From contig JAUPFP010000002.1 in assembly GCA_036925085.1 (NCBI GenBank), positions 1,067,501 through 1,131,500 on the forward strand: a stretch of DNA of 64,000 bases. Reading direction: 5' to 3'. The stretch is from Brachycybe producta (Eukaryota; Arthropoda; Diplopoda; Playtdesmida; Andrognathidae). A program made the translations under genes and the position numbers. This document shows, piece after piece, positions 10,204-19,627 of this stretch (position 1 is its first letter; the number at the start of each line of letters is the position of its first letter). The notes beneath the pieces are model-generated. The model was given only the letters and a program-made list of their open reading frames with translations, searched no databases and was not told where the DNA came from.

Positions 10204-12782
10204 GTGTGTGGACCTTTTTTGTAAACTACTTCATAATCATATGGCTGTAGTTTCATCTGCCATTTACCCAATCGGCCATCTAGATTCTGTGCCGTTTTTA
10301 AATAGCACAGGGCCTTATGATCGGTGAATACTCTGAATTTTCGGTTGAAAACATACGGTCTGGCTTTTTCTATGCCATAAACGATTGCAAGACATTCTTT
10401 TTCAGTCGTTCCGTAGTTTCGTTCCGCTCCCTGGAGTTTTCGGCTGTAGTAACCTAGAACTCCAGGTTTTCTCTCATTTTTCGCATACTGATAAATGATG
10501 ACACCAATCTGGTAGTCACAAGCATCAGTGTGCAAGGCAATTTCTGCCTCCGGATCATACAAAGTTAGAATCGGAGCGGAGCAAAGAGCCTTCTTTAAAC
10601 CATCAAAAGCGACCTCGCAGTCGTCATTCCACTTGAAGTCCAGGTCCTTCTTGACTAGGGCTTGCATTGGTTTGGCGATCTTGGAATAGTTCTCAATGAA
10701 ACGGTTGTAGTAGCCGGTCATTCCAAGGAAGCTTCTGACGTCAGTCACGTTTTTCGGTGCAGGAAATCCTTGAATCGTCTGCACTTTCTCTTCATCAGGT
10801 CGAATACCAAGGGCACTAATCTTGTGTCCAAGGTAGTTGATCTCGTCTTCTCCGAAGAAACATTTGCTGGGTTGAAGACTTAAGTTGGCGTTCCGGATGA
10901 GCACCAAGATATCTCTCAATCTTTTCATGAACTCTTCGAAGTTCTTCGCAAAGATGACAATGTCATCTAAATAAACCAGGCAGGTCTCCCATTTGTGGCC
11001 TGCTAGTAACAAATCCAAAGCACGCTGCATCGTTGCAGGTGCATTCATCAAACCAAACGGCATTCTATTAAATTTGTAGAGGCCATTTGTGCATACGAAA
11101 GCCGTTTTTTCTCGATCTCTTTCTTCCACTGGAAATTGCCAATAACCTGATATTAAATCCAAGGTTGCAAAGATCGTGGCTCCAGACAGAGAGTCGAAAA
11201 CGTCATCTATCCGTGGTAACGGATATTGGTCAGATTTGGTTTGAGCATTTAATTTGCGATAATCGACGCAAAATCGATGCTGACCATTCTTCTTCTTGAC
11301 AATCACCACCGGACTTGCGTACGGACTCTTGGATGGGCTTACAATGCCGGCGTCCAACATATCACGTAGTGTCGACTTGATGATCTCTCTCTGAGCAGGT
11401 GAAGTGCGCCGGAGTGGTTCTCGAACCGGCGGGTTTGCACCCGTGTCAATCACGTGTTTCGTTAAGTTTGTCTCTTTCAAGTCGGAGGTCTTGAAGGCAA
11501 AAATGTCTCTGAATTCTCCAAGAAGCTTCCGAATCGCCATTTTTTCTTCTCTTGGACGATTCGGATTGACATTAAGACTGTCTTGAAATTCGACATATTC
11601 TTTGACTCTTACTTGGTCACTTTGAGTTTCAATTTTGTAAATCGAGGGGCCCACAGGCACATCAAGAGCTGTGACGACGTCCTCGATCTCTGCGATCGTT
11701 TCTCTGGCTCCGAGGTGAATAACCTCTCCAGATGGATTGAAGATTTGGATTTGAAGGATAGACTTTCCTCTTCCTTCAATGATCCCTGGAGAAACTTTGA
11801 TTCCTCTCTGTTGGAGCGTGCTTTCGCACGAGTCGATGAACTGGAGACTACCTTCTTGTAGATCATCAGGAGCATTGACCTCGACGATTGCAGCTTTCTT
11901 TGGATCCAACACGAGATTCTGGACCAGGCGTAGTTTTGCTGGCCCCTTCTTCAGGAGTTTCTCTTGTAGATCCTCTTCCTCTTGATTTCTAAGATTTTGA
12001 ATGAAATCTTCTGCTTGTTGCTGCTTTTGGAGAGTGTCCGGCAACAGTTCCTCTCTGAAGTAGACTTTCTTGTTGTTCATGTCCAAGCAAAGGTTGAGAT
12101 CTTTTCCGAGGTCGTTCCCCAGCAAGGCCTCACGTCGTCCTTTGATGACAATCACTTTTCCTTTGACAAGCTTCTCGGCGACTTGAATCGGCACGATGAC
12201 TTGTCCCATGATGTTCAGTGGGCTACCTCCGGTGCCAGTCAGATTCGGCGGGAACGGAAGTGGATCCACAATGAGCTTCATGTCTTTCACTAATGACTCG
12301 CTGATGACAGACGTTTCGGCGCCACTGTCGGCAGTCATTTCTAACTCACGACCTCCAAAGTTCACACAAACTTTAGGTGCTGTCTGCTCGTCTTGATTTT
12401 GGACTTGAAGTTCACGAGGCGTGACTGTCTCAGTCAACTTGGTCCAAACATCTCGAATTGTTTGTGTACAACACGGGTTTTGCAACCGATAGAGAAGACT
12501 AGACTCTTCAGTTGAACCCTTAACAGGTGTAGCTACTCCCTCTTTCACTACTCCATGTTCTGCTTTAGATTTTTGAGCAGGTGTGGGTACTTCTTTGGTT
12601 TTCGCCACAGTCTGCCCCTGCTTAATAACAGGAGTACCTACTTTTGTTTTCACTACACACTGTTCTTCTTGGGTTTTAACAAGAGTAGCTCCTTTTGAGA
12701 CTACTACTTGTTCTTCTTTAGTCTTAACAGGTGTGGTTACTCCTTTTTTTCTCCACACTCTGTTCTGCTTTATTTTTAACAA
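9987..12782 (-). CDS. Element 1 pol, protease-RT-RNase H
   Basis: In order: a linker of imperfect repeats (about 1-90), an aspartic protease with active-site ADSGAE (Asp152), and reverse transcriptase with the KNGQHRFCVDYRKLN block and catalytic YLDD at 604-607 (genomic 10962-10973). RNase H follows, with HTDACD, TEKECLA and TDHKAL. Downstream of VYKKGPH the frame leaves homology, so the last roughly 70 residues are out of frame and meaningless. The protease has the usual DSGA motif and the RT catalytic aspartates are intact. The reading frame is the same as gag, whereas the frameshift signal at 13266 leads into a different frame; the two are reconciled only by the A-run change near 12750. 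Confidence 0.88.
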   Translation of the reverse strand: MLKIKQNRVWRKKGVTTPVKTKEEQVVVSKGATLVKTQEEQCVVKTKVGTPVIKQGQTVAKTKEVPTPAQKSKAEHGVVKEGVATPVKGSTEESSLLYRLQNPCCTQTIRDVWTKLTETVTPRELQVQNQDEQTAPKVCVNFGGRELEMTADSGAETSVISESLVKDMKLIVDPLPFPPNLTGTGGSPLNIMGQVIVPIQVAEKLVKGKVIVIKGRREALLGNDLGKDLNLCLDMNNKKVYFREELLPDTLQKQQQAEDFIQNLRNQEEEDLQEKLLKKGPAKLRLVQNLVLDPKKAAIVEVNAPDDLQEGSLQFIDSCESTLQQRGIKVSPGIIEGRGKSILQIQIFNPSGEVIHLGARETIAEIEDVVTALDVPVGPSIYKIETQSDQVRVKEYVEFQDSLNVNPNRPREEKMAIRKLLGEFRDIFAFKTSDLKETNLTKHVIDTGANPPVREPLRRTSPAQREIIKSTLRDMLDAGIVSPSKSPYASPVVIVKKKNGQHRFCVDYRKLNAQTKSDQYPLPRIDDVFDSLSGATIFATLDLISGYWQFPVEERDREKTAFVCTNGLYKFNRMPFGLMNAPATMQRALDLLLAGHKWETCLVYLDDIVIFAKNFEEFMKRLRDILVLIRNANLSLQPSKCFFGEDEINYLGHKISALGIRPDEEKVQTIQGFPAPKNVTDVRSFLGMTGYYNRFIENYSKIAKPMQALVKKDLDFKWNDDCEVAFDGLKKALCSAPILTLYDPEAEIALHTDACDYQIGVIIYQYAKNERKPGVLGYYSRKLQGAERNYGTTEKECLAIVYGIEKARPYVFNRKFRVFTDHKALCYLKTAQNLDGRLGKWQMKLQPYDYEVVYKKGPHTWTPIVFHVMRATFLLIGSRRMERWKLSKIFTSLLSTTISSGNGSNPLMKNFSSSKNYSRKIDCIPITRSLR

Positions 12783-13265
12783 GAGTAGCCTCTTTCGAGA
12801 CTACTACTTGCTCTGCTTGAGCTTTAACAGGTGTGGTTACTCCCTTTTTCGCCACACACTGTTCTGCTTTGTTGGACATCTTGGCGTCGTTCGTTTTTGC
12901 AAACGACGTAGAGGCCCCACTTTGCAGTGGTTTCCGCCGGCTCCCATCTTCGTAGATAGTACGGATTTGGATCCCATCTCCAAAGTCTGCTTTATGCATC
13001 AGAGAGTCCTTTAGTTGTACCGCAGCACAGCTCTGCTCAGGCATTGTCGATTCCTCTTCTTTGTCGGCATCTTGGCACGGGCTACCCAGACCTGGAGACA
13101 TCCCCGCATGGTTGACCGCAGCCATTCCAATAGATTCTCTCTTTATCCGGTCCCGTCGAACCTTGACGTCCACTTCTTCAGGTTTCGGCAACTCCTCTTC
13201 TTGTGGTCTCTCTTCAACATCTTTTCCGGGCGTCACTACTTTGGGTGCGAGTGGCGCCCCTAGTA
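12724..13265 (-). CDS. Gag-Pol linker read after -1 frameshift
   Basis: This frame is entered by a -1 shift at the slippery site 13266-13272 and starts LLGAPLAPKVV across the gag stop. It encodes a charged, unstructured linker followed by tandem copies of an AEQ-VxKKGVTTPVK-type unit that continue in the next frame. The frame closes at 12724 because a run of seven A residues stands where the preceding repeat unit has one fewer. The function of the repeat linker is unknown to me; it lies just before protease. Confidence 0.65.
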
Positions 13266-13272
13266 GTTTAAA
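13228..13272 (-). promoter_or_regulatory. Programmed -1 ribosomal frameshift signal (UUUAAAC plus stem-loop)
   Basis: The gag frame reads GCT TTA AAC TAC TAG, giving the heptamer T-TTA-AAC (X XXY YYZ) in the correct register at 13272-13266. Six nucleotides downstream, GGGCGCCACT (13259-13250) can pair with AGTGACGCCC (13237-13228): nine pairs, one C-A mismatch and a 12-nt loop. The gag stop lies in the spacer. This arrangement is the classical -1 frameshift cassette. Confidence 0.8.
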
Positions 13273-14450
13273 GCCTTCTGGTGGTTTTCGAAATGAAAAT
13301 AGTGCGTTTGATTATTAATTAATACTGGTACCATTTTCATCCCATTTGGTAGAACGTGGATTTCGTCAGCGCAGAAGATTTTTGGCGCCGTCGTTTCCGA
13401 CGGTTCATCAACTCGGTTGACTGGAGTTGGTGGAGTCGTCTTGTTCTCTTCCTTCTTCGGTTTCGGTTCGTTGGTGCACTGGAACGCTCTGTGTCCAGGT
13501 TCCTGACACTGATAGCAGATGAGTGGTCCAGTAGATCGTTTTCTCTGCTGGAATTTCTGTCCACCATCTTGATTCGTCTTCGTGTCCTGCATCTTTTCAG
13601 ACGTGGCCGTGTTCCTGTTCGTCCACGTCTGTTGTTTCTTCTGCTGCTGTTGCTGCTGCTGTTTCGGTTGTTGAGGCTTCTGCTGCTGGGCCGGCTGGTT
13701 ACCAGTAGTCGTCTTGTACGTCAACATATTCTCTTCTATCAGCTCTCCCTCAGTCTGGGCGGCAAACTTGACGAAGTCGTAAAGATTGTCCTTCGGTGCT
13801 CCAAACAGATGCAGCTTCAAAGATGGTAAAAGACTTTTCCTCAGGCTCGAAATCAGCAAAGAGTCGTCATCATTGGGATGTATCCTTCGATACATCTCTG
13901 CATACTCTTCTGCATAGACCTTAAAAGTTTCATTATCTTTTTGGGTCCTTGCGGACAGCTCATTTTTCATTCTCACTTTTTGGTCAGGTAACAGAAATTC
14001 ATTTATAATTCCGTTACGCATCATAGGCCAATTTATTTCGCCATATTCCAACCGAAAACGAGCAAGCCATTTGATTGCTCGTTTACGAAGGAGACCAGTA
14101 AAGTGACTGCATCGCTGCAGGGAGTTTCATTGGTGCGCAATCGCAATATCTTCGAACTCTTCAACATAAAGAAGTATGTTCTCAGATCCATCATACTTTG
14201 GAAAACCCTGAAGTGGATGAAGTGAATTCTTTTCAGAATACGACGTGGGTCCCAGGTTCGGAGTCCATTCAGGAGCTTCGGCCCTGAGCTTACGCCCGGA
14301 TTCTGTCGGTGATTTACTTCGTTGTCTGAGATTTCTCTCATGTGTGTGTTCAAGGTGGTGTGGAGTCGATTCTCCACATAACCGTCTTACCAATTCTTCT
14401 CGGCTCTCAGGAGTGGCGTCTTTCATGAGTTCAGCAAACCGATCGACCAT
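13260..14450 (-). pseudogene. Element 1 gag, interrupted by an in-frame TGA
   Basis: The start is ATG 14450 (MVDRFAEL); upstream the frame stays open about 75 nt without another ATG. The capsid-like region continues through a TGA at 14127-14129 into RRAIKW-type sequence and then FKVYAEEYAEMYRRIHP. The TGA sits where related Gag proteins carry Trp (QW/QRW block), so TGG to TGA is the likely change. A Gln-rich tract lies near 13630-13680. One CCHC zinc knuckle (C-x2-C-x4-H-x4-C, codons 13517-13476) would bind the RNA genome. The protein ends NHQKALNY at 13260, where the -1 frameshift signal lies. Confidence 0.82.
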
Positions 14451-14651
14451 CTTCTGCTCGTTGCTTCGTTGAGAGGCTTCAGAAGATGCTGCTTCAATCT
14501 TTAGTCGGGCATCGGCTTGGCGTTCTTCTTCTTCGGCGCGTTCGAAAAATTTTGTTTGGTTTTAAAATTGTTTGCACAATTGAATTACGATAAAATTTCG
14601 TGTTTTTCAACACGTTTCTTAGGGCAAAACGAGATAGCAAGTTTTATAAAC

Positions 14652-14669
14652 TACCCCGCACCTCCACCA
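14652..14669 (-). promoter_or_regulatory. Primer-binding site of element 1 (tRNA-Ala-like)
   Basis: Five nt inside the 5' LTR the element strand reads TGGTGGAGGTGCGGGGTA. Its first 12 nt are complementary to the 3' end of animal tRNA-Ala (CACCTCCACCA). The tRNA assignment rests on family knowledge and on this partial match. Confidence 0.65.
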
Positions 14670-14674
14670 TATAT

Positions 14675-15667
14675 TGTGACGGACCTTTTTCCACTAGTAG
14701 AATCTGCTCTTTTAGGTTGATACGAGCGAGTTTTCACTCGTATTGTTAGTGAGTGGCTAGGTCACTAATTCTACTGGCCCGGGAGGACTAGACCAACATA
14801 ACGTCTATTTTGTGTCCTCACTAGTCTCTGGCAAAAGACTTCACAGTCTTGAGGATCTTTAATCTCTGTATCTCTCGGACTTTCGTCCGTAAATCTGCCC
14901 TAAGAATCGTGCAAAATATACTCACTCTCTTGTGTTGCAGGTTTGCACCTGTTGGGTCATCGAAGTATCCAAAAAGGTGAAGAGCTGCAATGAGGAAATG
15001 CACAACCGCGGAATTTTAGTCAAAAACAATTAAACACCACTGTTTAAGTTAAATATAAAATCGTTGTTTATTTCGTAGATAAAACATTCAACGAATCGAA
15101 CTGGTTTAAGCACACAACACATAGAAATAATAACATTTAAAATAATATCTAGAAACCTAGCCAAAATTGGGCATAGGTTCGTTATTTAAGAACTAACTCT
15201 GAAAATGCTTCTTCTAAATCTATCCCAAGTCGGGCATAGATTCTCTGTTTTAGAAAATGCTTCCTTACATACAAAAACACGGCCTTTTTATACCCAAAAA
15301 GAGGATACTGAGAACACTTTCTCAGTAGCCCCTGATTGGGCAAAAACAAAAGTAAAAACCAAACTGGCCAATCAAAAGTGATTGACCAGTGGTCACCAAA
15401 ATATTAGACACGTCACCCTTTTAATTAAAAGGGGGAAAAAACGAAAACAACTTCGAATTAAAATGATAAGAATCCACTCATGTGGAAGGATAATACAATG
15501 GTAAAGAGGGGAGAACGATAAGGTCAAGCTAAAAATAGAATCTGGGTCAGTCGGTACCTATTAGTACCGAGTGGCCCAGAAGCTACAAAATACACAGTGC
15601 CTACAAAATTAAAGAAAACAAAACGGCTCTAAATTAATAAAATAGCGGCGGGCCCCAAAACGTCTCA
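14675..15667 (-). repeat. 5' LTR of element 1
   Basis: About 993 bp, TG...CA bounded. It has a TATA box on the element strand at 15292-15284 (TATAAAAAG), AATAAA at 15072-15067 and the hairpin CGGACTTTCGTCCG near 14877-14890. It is nearly identical to the 3' LTR, apart from a 5-nt insertion near 15614 and four substitutions. Confidence 0.95.
15284..15292 (-). promoter_or_regulatory. TATA box in the 5' LTR of element 1
   Basis: TATAAAAAG on the element strand, roughly 215 nt upstream of the AATAAA signal at 15067-15072, as expected for the U3/R layout. Both motifs recur in the 3' LTR. Confidence 0.6.
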
Positions 15668-15673
15668 ATATAT

Positions 15674-15889
15674 CCTAGTAGCCTTGCATAAACGACATTA
15701 GAAAGAGCGTTGTAACCTAAAATTCATTTAAATATTGTTTTTATATATAATCGCGCCCTCTTTTATGAAAAGCAGTCAAACTAGGCGGACATCTTGTGTC
15801 GTCATTCTGGGCAGTGTCTTTCAAGCACTTTCCCCACCCCATTTCTCTCGACCAATAAGGTATTGAGCACATTTACTTCTTTCTCACTG
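15674..15889. other. Flank of element 1, nothing recognised
   Basis: Unique-looking AT-rich sequence between the element 1 target duplication and the GT-rich minisatellite. Confidence 0.4.
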
Positions 15890-16245
15890 GTGCTCCAAAT
15901 GGGACATTTTATTGTGTGTGTGTGCGCAATATTATTGAGCGTGTGTGCACAATAATATTGAACGTGCGCGCAATATTATTGTGTGTGTGTACACAATATT
16001 ATTGCGTGTGGGTGCACAATATTATTGTGTGTGGGTGCACAATAATATTGAACGTGCGCGCAATATTATTGTGTGTGTGTGCACAATATTATTGAGCGTG
16101 TGCGCACAATATTATTGAGCGTGTGTGCACAATATTATTGTGTGTGTGCGCAATATTATTGTGTGTGTGCGCGCAATATTATTGTGCGTGTGCACAATAT
16201 TATTGAGCGCGCACGCAATATTATTGAACGTAAATTATTGTGCGA
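15890..16245. repeat. GT-rich/CAATATTATTG minisatellite
   Basis: Roughly 15 imperfect units alternate a (GT)n-GCGC segment with the near-palindrome CAATATTATTG. Unit length varies around 20-26 bp. Alternating purine-pyrimidine tracts of this kind can adopt Z-DNA; that is general knowledge. A short open frame across it is a by-product of the repeat. Confidence 0.8.
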
Positions 16246-16604
16246 AATGTCCCAAACGGGCTTCCATAAAATGTCCCAACCTGGTTTCCCTAAAGAAATA
16301 ATTGATTAATCATCAACATAGAATCGATTAAGAATCGATTATTTGCCCAGTCATACGATTATTGCTTCAGTAACCGGTTACAATGAAATAACTTCGTGAA
16401 TCCTGTGATCGTAAAGTATCAAACGAGAGTATCAAAGTCAGTGTGTTTCCCGTCTTTGTATCTCGCCTTTCCGTTGCTGTAGTGTGTATGTAGTTTTTCT
16501 TTGTATTTTGGTGTCTGTTTTATGGAATTTATGCTGTATTGAAGTGTATTTGCGATAAAGGTTTTTGTCGTTATCTTATTTATAGTCTTTCAATCAGGTA
16601 CGAA

Positions 16605-16683
16605 ATGGTGTCTTGTTGCTGGAAATTGTGGTTTTTCATTGGGATGACATCTTTAGTACACGCTGCGTATTCTGCAGTGCAAC
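16605..16683 (+). CDS. Candidate first coding exon with signal peptide (host gene?)
   Basis: ATG 16605 in good context (CGAAATGG) encodes MVSCCWKLWFFIGMTSLVHA and then AYSAVQ. This is a short N-region, a hydrophobic core and an A-x-A type cleavage site, as in secreted proteins. A canonical donor GTAAGC follows directly at 16684. The exon is 79 nt (phase 1). An exon candidate at 35063-35115 is phase-compatible, but the 18-kb intron would hold a Gypsy element and satellites. No family is recognised. A chance ORF is a real alternative. Confidence 0.3.
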
Positions 16684-16716
16684 GTAAGCATATATTTTAG
16701 TTTAATGGAATTTCAA

Positions 16717-16730
16717 ATATATATATACTG

Positions 16731-16765
<35 letters not shown>
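16717..16765. repeat. (TA)n(GA)n microsatellite
   Basis: ATATATATATACTGTATATATATA runs directly into GAGAGAGAGAGAGAG. Confidence 0.9.
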
Positions 16766-16926
16766 CAATGGAATAAATAAGAGCAACCATAGGAAAATCA
16801 CACTTTATGACTTTAGAACTAAATTACGGGGCCATTACTGTACCTCCAGAAATGAGCCGTATGTCCAATAAGTGCCTCTAGTGGCAGTAGGCCAAAAGAA
16901 ATACAGACTAAGGATACAGATACAGA

Positions 16927-18432
16927 ATAAGGATATATACAGAAGGGAAACTGAGCCATTAACTTGTGACAGAATTTTTCTGCGCATGTGCGGCGCCGCC
17001 CCAGAATTTTAGTCGCTATTATGTCGTGAAGCAGCTGCCGCCATTTTGAAATGTATTACATTTTGATATGTGTTCATCTGTGGCAATAGCAACGATTCAA
17101 AAGTTGGCAAATTGTAAAAATATAAAAGTTGAAAAATTTTAAATTAAAAATGTGTTTATAAAATTTCATATTTTAAATGTATTTATTTTACATAATAATA
17201 AAACTGAAATTTAAAAATAAAATTAAAAACTGAAATTTAAAAATAAAATTTAAAAATAAAATTAAAAACTGAAATTTAAAAATAAAATTAAAAACTGAAA
17301 TTTAAAAATAAAATTTAAAAATAAAATTAAAAACTGAAATTTAAAAATATATTTCAAAACTAAAATTTAAAAACAAAACTAAAAACTGAAATTTAAAAAT
17401 AAAATTTAAAAATAAAATTTAAAAATAAAATTAAAAACGAAATTAAAAACTGAAAATTAAAAATAAAATTGAAAACTGAAATTTAAAAATAAATTTCAAA
17501 ACTAAAATTTAAAAACAAAACTAAAAACTGAAATTTAAAAATAAAATTTAAAACTGAAATTTAAAAATAAAAATTAAAAATAAAATTGAAAACTGAATAA
17601 TAAAAACAAAACTAAAAACAAATTTAAAAATAAAATTTAAAAATAAAATTTAAAAATAAAATTAAAAACTGAAATTTAAAAACAAAATTAAAAACTGAAA
17701 ATTAAAAATAAAATTTAAAAATAAAATTAAAAACTGAAATTTAAAAATAAAATTTAAAAATAAAATTAAAAACTCAAATTTAAAAATAAATTTCAAAACT
17801 AAAATTTCAAAACTAAACCAAAAAACTGAAATTTAAAAATAAAATTTAAAAATAAAATTAAAAACTGAAATTTAAAAATAGAATTCAAAACTAAAATTTA
17901 AAAATGAAATTAAAAATTGAAATTTTAAAATAAAATTAAAAACTTAAATTTAAAAACATAATTAAAAACTGAAATTTAAAACTAAAATTTAAAAACGAAA
18001 TTAAAAACTGAAATTTAAAAACAAAATTAAAAACTGAAATTTATTAAAAAAAAAATAAAACTGAAATTTAAAAATAACATTTATTAAAAAAATAATCTGA
18101 ATAAAAAAATGACATTTATCATTTTATTTTAAGTACATATACTTTTAATAATTAAGATTAAAACAATTTGAATTTGTTTATTTAAAACAATATTCATTTT
18201 CTTCAAAATATTTTTTTTCTTCAAATTTTTCACATTTAAAAAGCATTTGTTTACTCCTCATGTTTCCATTTAATTAAATAACACAACAACCAAACATAGT
18301 AATACATTTCAAAATGGCGGCCATCAAGTAACCGGTTAAAATAAGAGAAGCTTTCAGTCCAAGGTCATGAAATTCTGTCATAGCAACTTTAAAGGTGCCG
18401 CACGAGAGTTTCCCTTCTGTTTATATCCTTAT
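16927..18432. mobile_element. MITE A: 26-bp TIRs around an AT-rich tandem array
   Basis: The 26 bp at 16927-16952 (ATAAGGATATATACAG...) and at 18407-18432 are reverse complements with one mismatch. Inside the left end, TCTGCGCATGTGCGGCG and a GCCGCCATTTTGAAA block recur in MITE B at 56337-59500, so both belong to one family. There is no transposase; the interior is replaced by tandem repeats. Non-autonomous DNA transposon, superfamily not assigned. Confidence 0.75.
17190..18090. repeat. AT-rich minisatellite inside MITE A
   Basis: About 900 bp of degenerate units built from AAATTTAAAAATAAAAT and TAAAAACTGAAA phrases, with a period of roughly 12-28 bp in variable order. It is almost free of C and G on this strand and has no coding potential. 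Confidence 0.9.
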
Positions 18433-18551
18433 GTGTAAAATCACAAACTTTCCAGGCAATCTTCAAAATGACTACCTTCAGGCACTTTGCAAAATCACTA
18501 ACTTTTCAGGCAAAGTGTTAAATACAGAATTCCTTAGGCAATAGACAAAAT
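18433..18551 (+). repeat. AGGCAAT-type repeat module
   Basis: Units such as CTTTTCAGGCAAAGTG and AGGCACTTTGCAAAATCACTAAC match the tandem module in the 41920-42800 palindrome, where it also abuts the GCGAACC satellite. It marks the broken end of a foldback-type element. Confidence 0.7.
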
Positions 18552-18814
18552 TCAGGATGGCTTATGGAAAGGCTTGCAAACCATACGGAAAGGCCTGCAA
18601 ACCTTACGGGATGAATTGCGAACCTTTGCAGAACGGCTTGCGAATTTTTGCGGAATGGCTTGCAAACCTTTGCTGAATGGCTTGTGAACTTTTGTGGAAT
18701 GGCTTGTGAACTTTTGTGGAATGGCTTGTGAACCTTTGCTGAATGGCTTGCGAACTTTTGTGGAATGGCTTGCGAACCTTTGCTGAATGGCTTGCGAACC
18801 TTTGCTGAATGGCT
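18552..18814 (+). repeat. Satellite A, left part (22-bp units)
   Basis: About 12 imperfect units of a 22-mer, GGCTTGCGAACCTTTGCTGAAT, with drifting variants at the left edge. The array stops at GGCT (18811-18814), where element 2 is inserted, and resumes in phase at 31311. Confidence 0.92.
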
Positions 18815-19607
18815 TGTGGCAACCTGGTCTGCTCAATTTTTAAATTTGATTGAGCAGACGAATTTCCCTATGGTGGTCTGCCTGACAGCTACTGTAGGCT
18901 GTTGGGACGGACGCCATTTTGGTGCCAGCAGACCTCTCACCATGAAGTCTATGGGTGAGAGGTCAGAAGTGACCTCTGTCCCCTCCAGGTGGAGTTGCCT
19001 GGAGGTTTCCTGTGGCCTAGTCAACCACAGGATCTAGGCAGTTGGTTGTAGGCTGTACATGAGACTAGACCTGTGGGTGGAGGTCAGGTAGACCTCCACT
19101 GGCCAGTGCATCTTGTTGTTTTCCTGTGCCTTTGGCCTGTTGGCCTTTGTGTATATATTTATGGGGGCTTGGCTGGTAGAAGTTTACCAGCCGAGTTGTG
19201 TAAATATCATCACTGCCATCATATTCATCAATCGTCGTAAGTGTGCAATAAATACACTTTTATCTTCACTTGCGTGTGTTGTGTATTTCTTTGGGGAAGT
19301 ACCGCGGAGGGTGGGTTGTCCGGTTAGGGGAACAACACCACCGTCTTTCCGACTTGTTTCGGCCGGTCTTCGTGTCGGCTCGCGGTAGAACCGGAGTTCT
19401 ACCGCGATATTCTCGGCGTGGCGGCGTGGTTTTTCGTCGTGTCCGTCGTGGGTGGCTCCTGGAGCCGACACAACCTGGGGAGCACCGTGTGGGAGACGGC
19501 TACGGGTACGGTCCCGTCCCCGTAAGGAGCCGGTTGTGCGGTAAGTTTGACGCCGTTTTTGGGGTTTTGCTTACTGGGGTATTGTGACGGTCCGGCGGGA
19601 CGTTACA
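18815..19607 (+). repeat. 5' LTR of element 2
   Basis: 793 bp, TGTGGCAACC...GACGTTACA. TATATATTTA at 19152-19161 is the likely TATA box and AATAAA lies at 19247-19252. A hairpin around 19378-19404 (CGCGGTAGAAC / GTTCTACCGCG arms) differs in loop orientation from the 3' LTR. Confidence 0.95.
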
Positions 19608-19609
19608 AT

Positions 19610-19627
19610 TGGTGGAGGCGCCGGGTA
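19610..19627 (+). promoter_or_regulatory. Primer-binding site of element 2 (tRNA-Ala-like)
   Basis: TGGTGGAGGCGCCGGGTA starts two nt after the LTR. It matches the complement of the animal tRNA-Ala 3' end except near the middle, and closely resembles the element 1 site. Confidence 0.65.

Larger units (their letters stand above)
6249..15673 (-). mobile_element. Element 1: near-complete Ty3/Gypsy LTR retrotransposon
   Basis: Two LTRs (6255-7242 and 14675-15667) flank gag and pol on the minus strand. A flanking ATATAT at 6249-6254 and 15668-15673 is the likely target duplication (4-6 bp, ambiguous because of the AT repeat). By eye the LTRs differ by four substitutions and one 5-nt indel in about 990 bp, so the insertion is recent. 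Domain order is gag-protease-RT-RNase H-integrase, the Ty3/Gypsy order. Three coding breaks are present: a TGA in gag (14127), an extra A in an A-run (about 12750) and a 2-nt offset in a CA run (about 10205). Because the copy is young and two breaks lie in simple repeats, assembly error is an alternative for those two. Confidence 0.93.
16246..16926. other. Unique region around the candidate exon
   Basis: Apart from the candidate exon at 16605-16683 it has a TCAGT initiator-like motif near 16438 (a common arthropod transcription start motif) and a (TA)n(GA)n microsatellite at about 16717-16765. No other gene signal. Confidence 0.4.

Noticed and set aside
10201-10212. Second programmed frameshift between RNase H and integrase of element 1
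   Set aside because: The 2-nt offset falls in a CACACAC run without a slippery heptamer; a mutation or assembly slip is simpler.
13356-13829. Antisense 157-codon frame with Leu/Arg-rich protein
   Set aside because: Complement of the Gln-rich tract and knuckle region of element 1 gag.
18835-19590. Several 60-105 codon frames in the element 2 LTRs
   Set aside because: They lie in LTR control sequence, on both strands, and differ between LTR copies; no family match.
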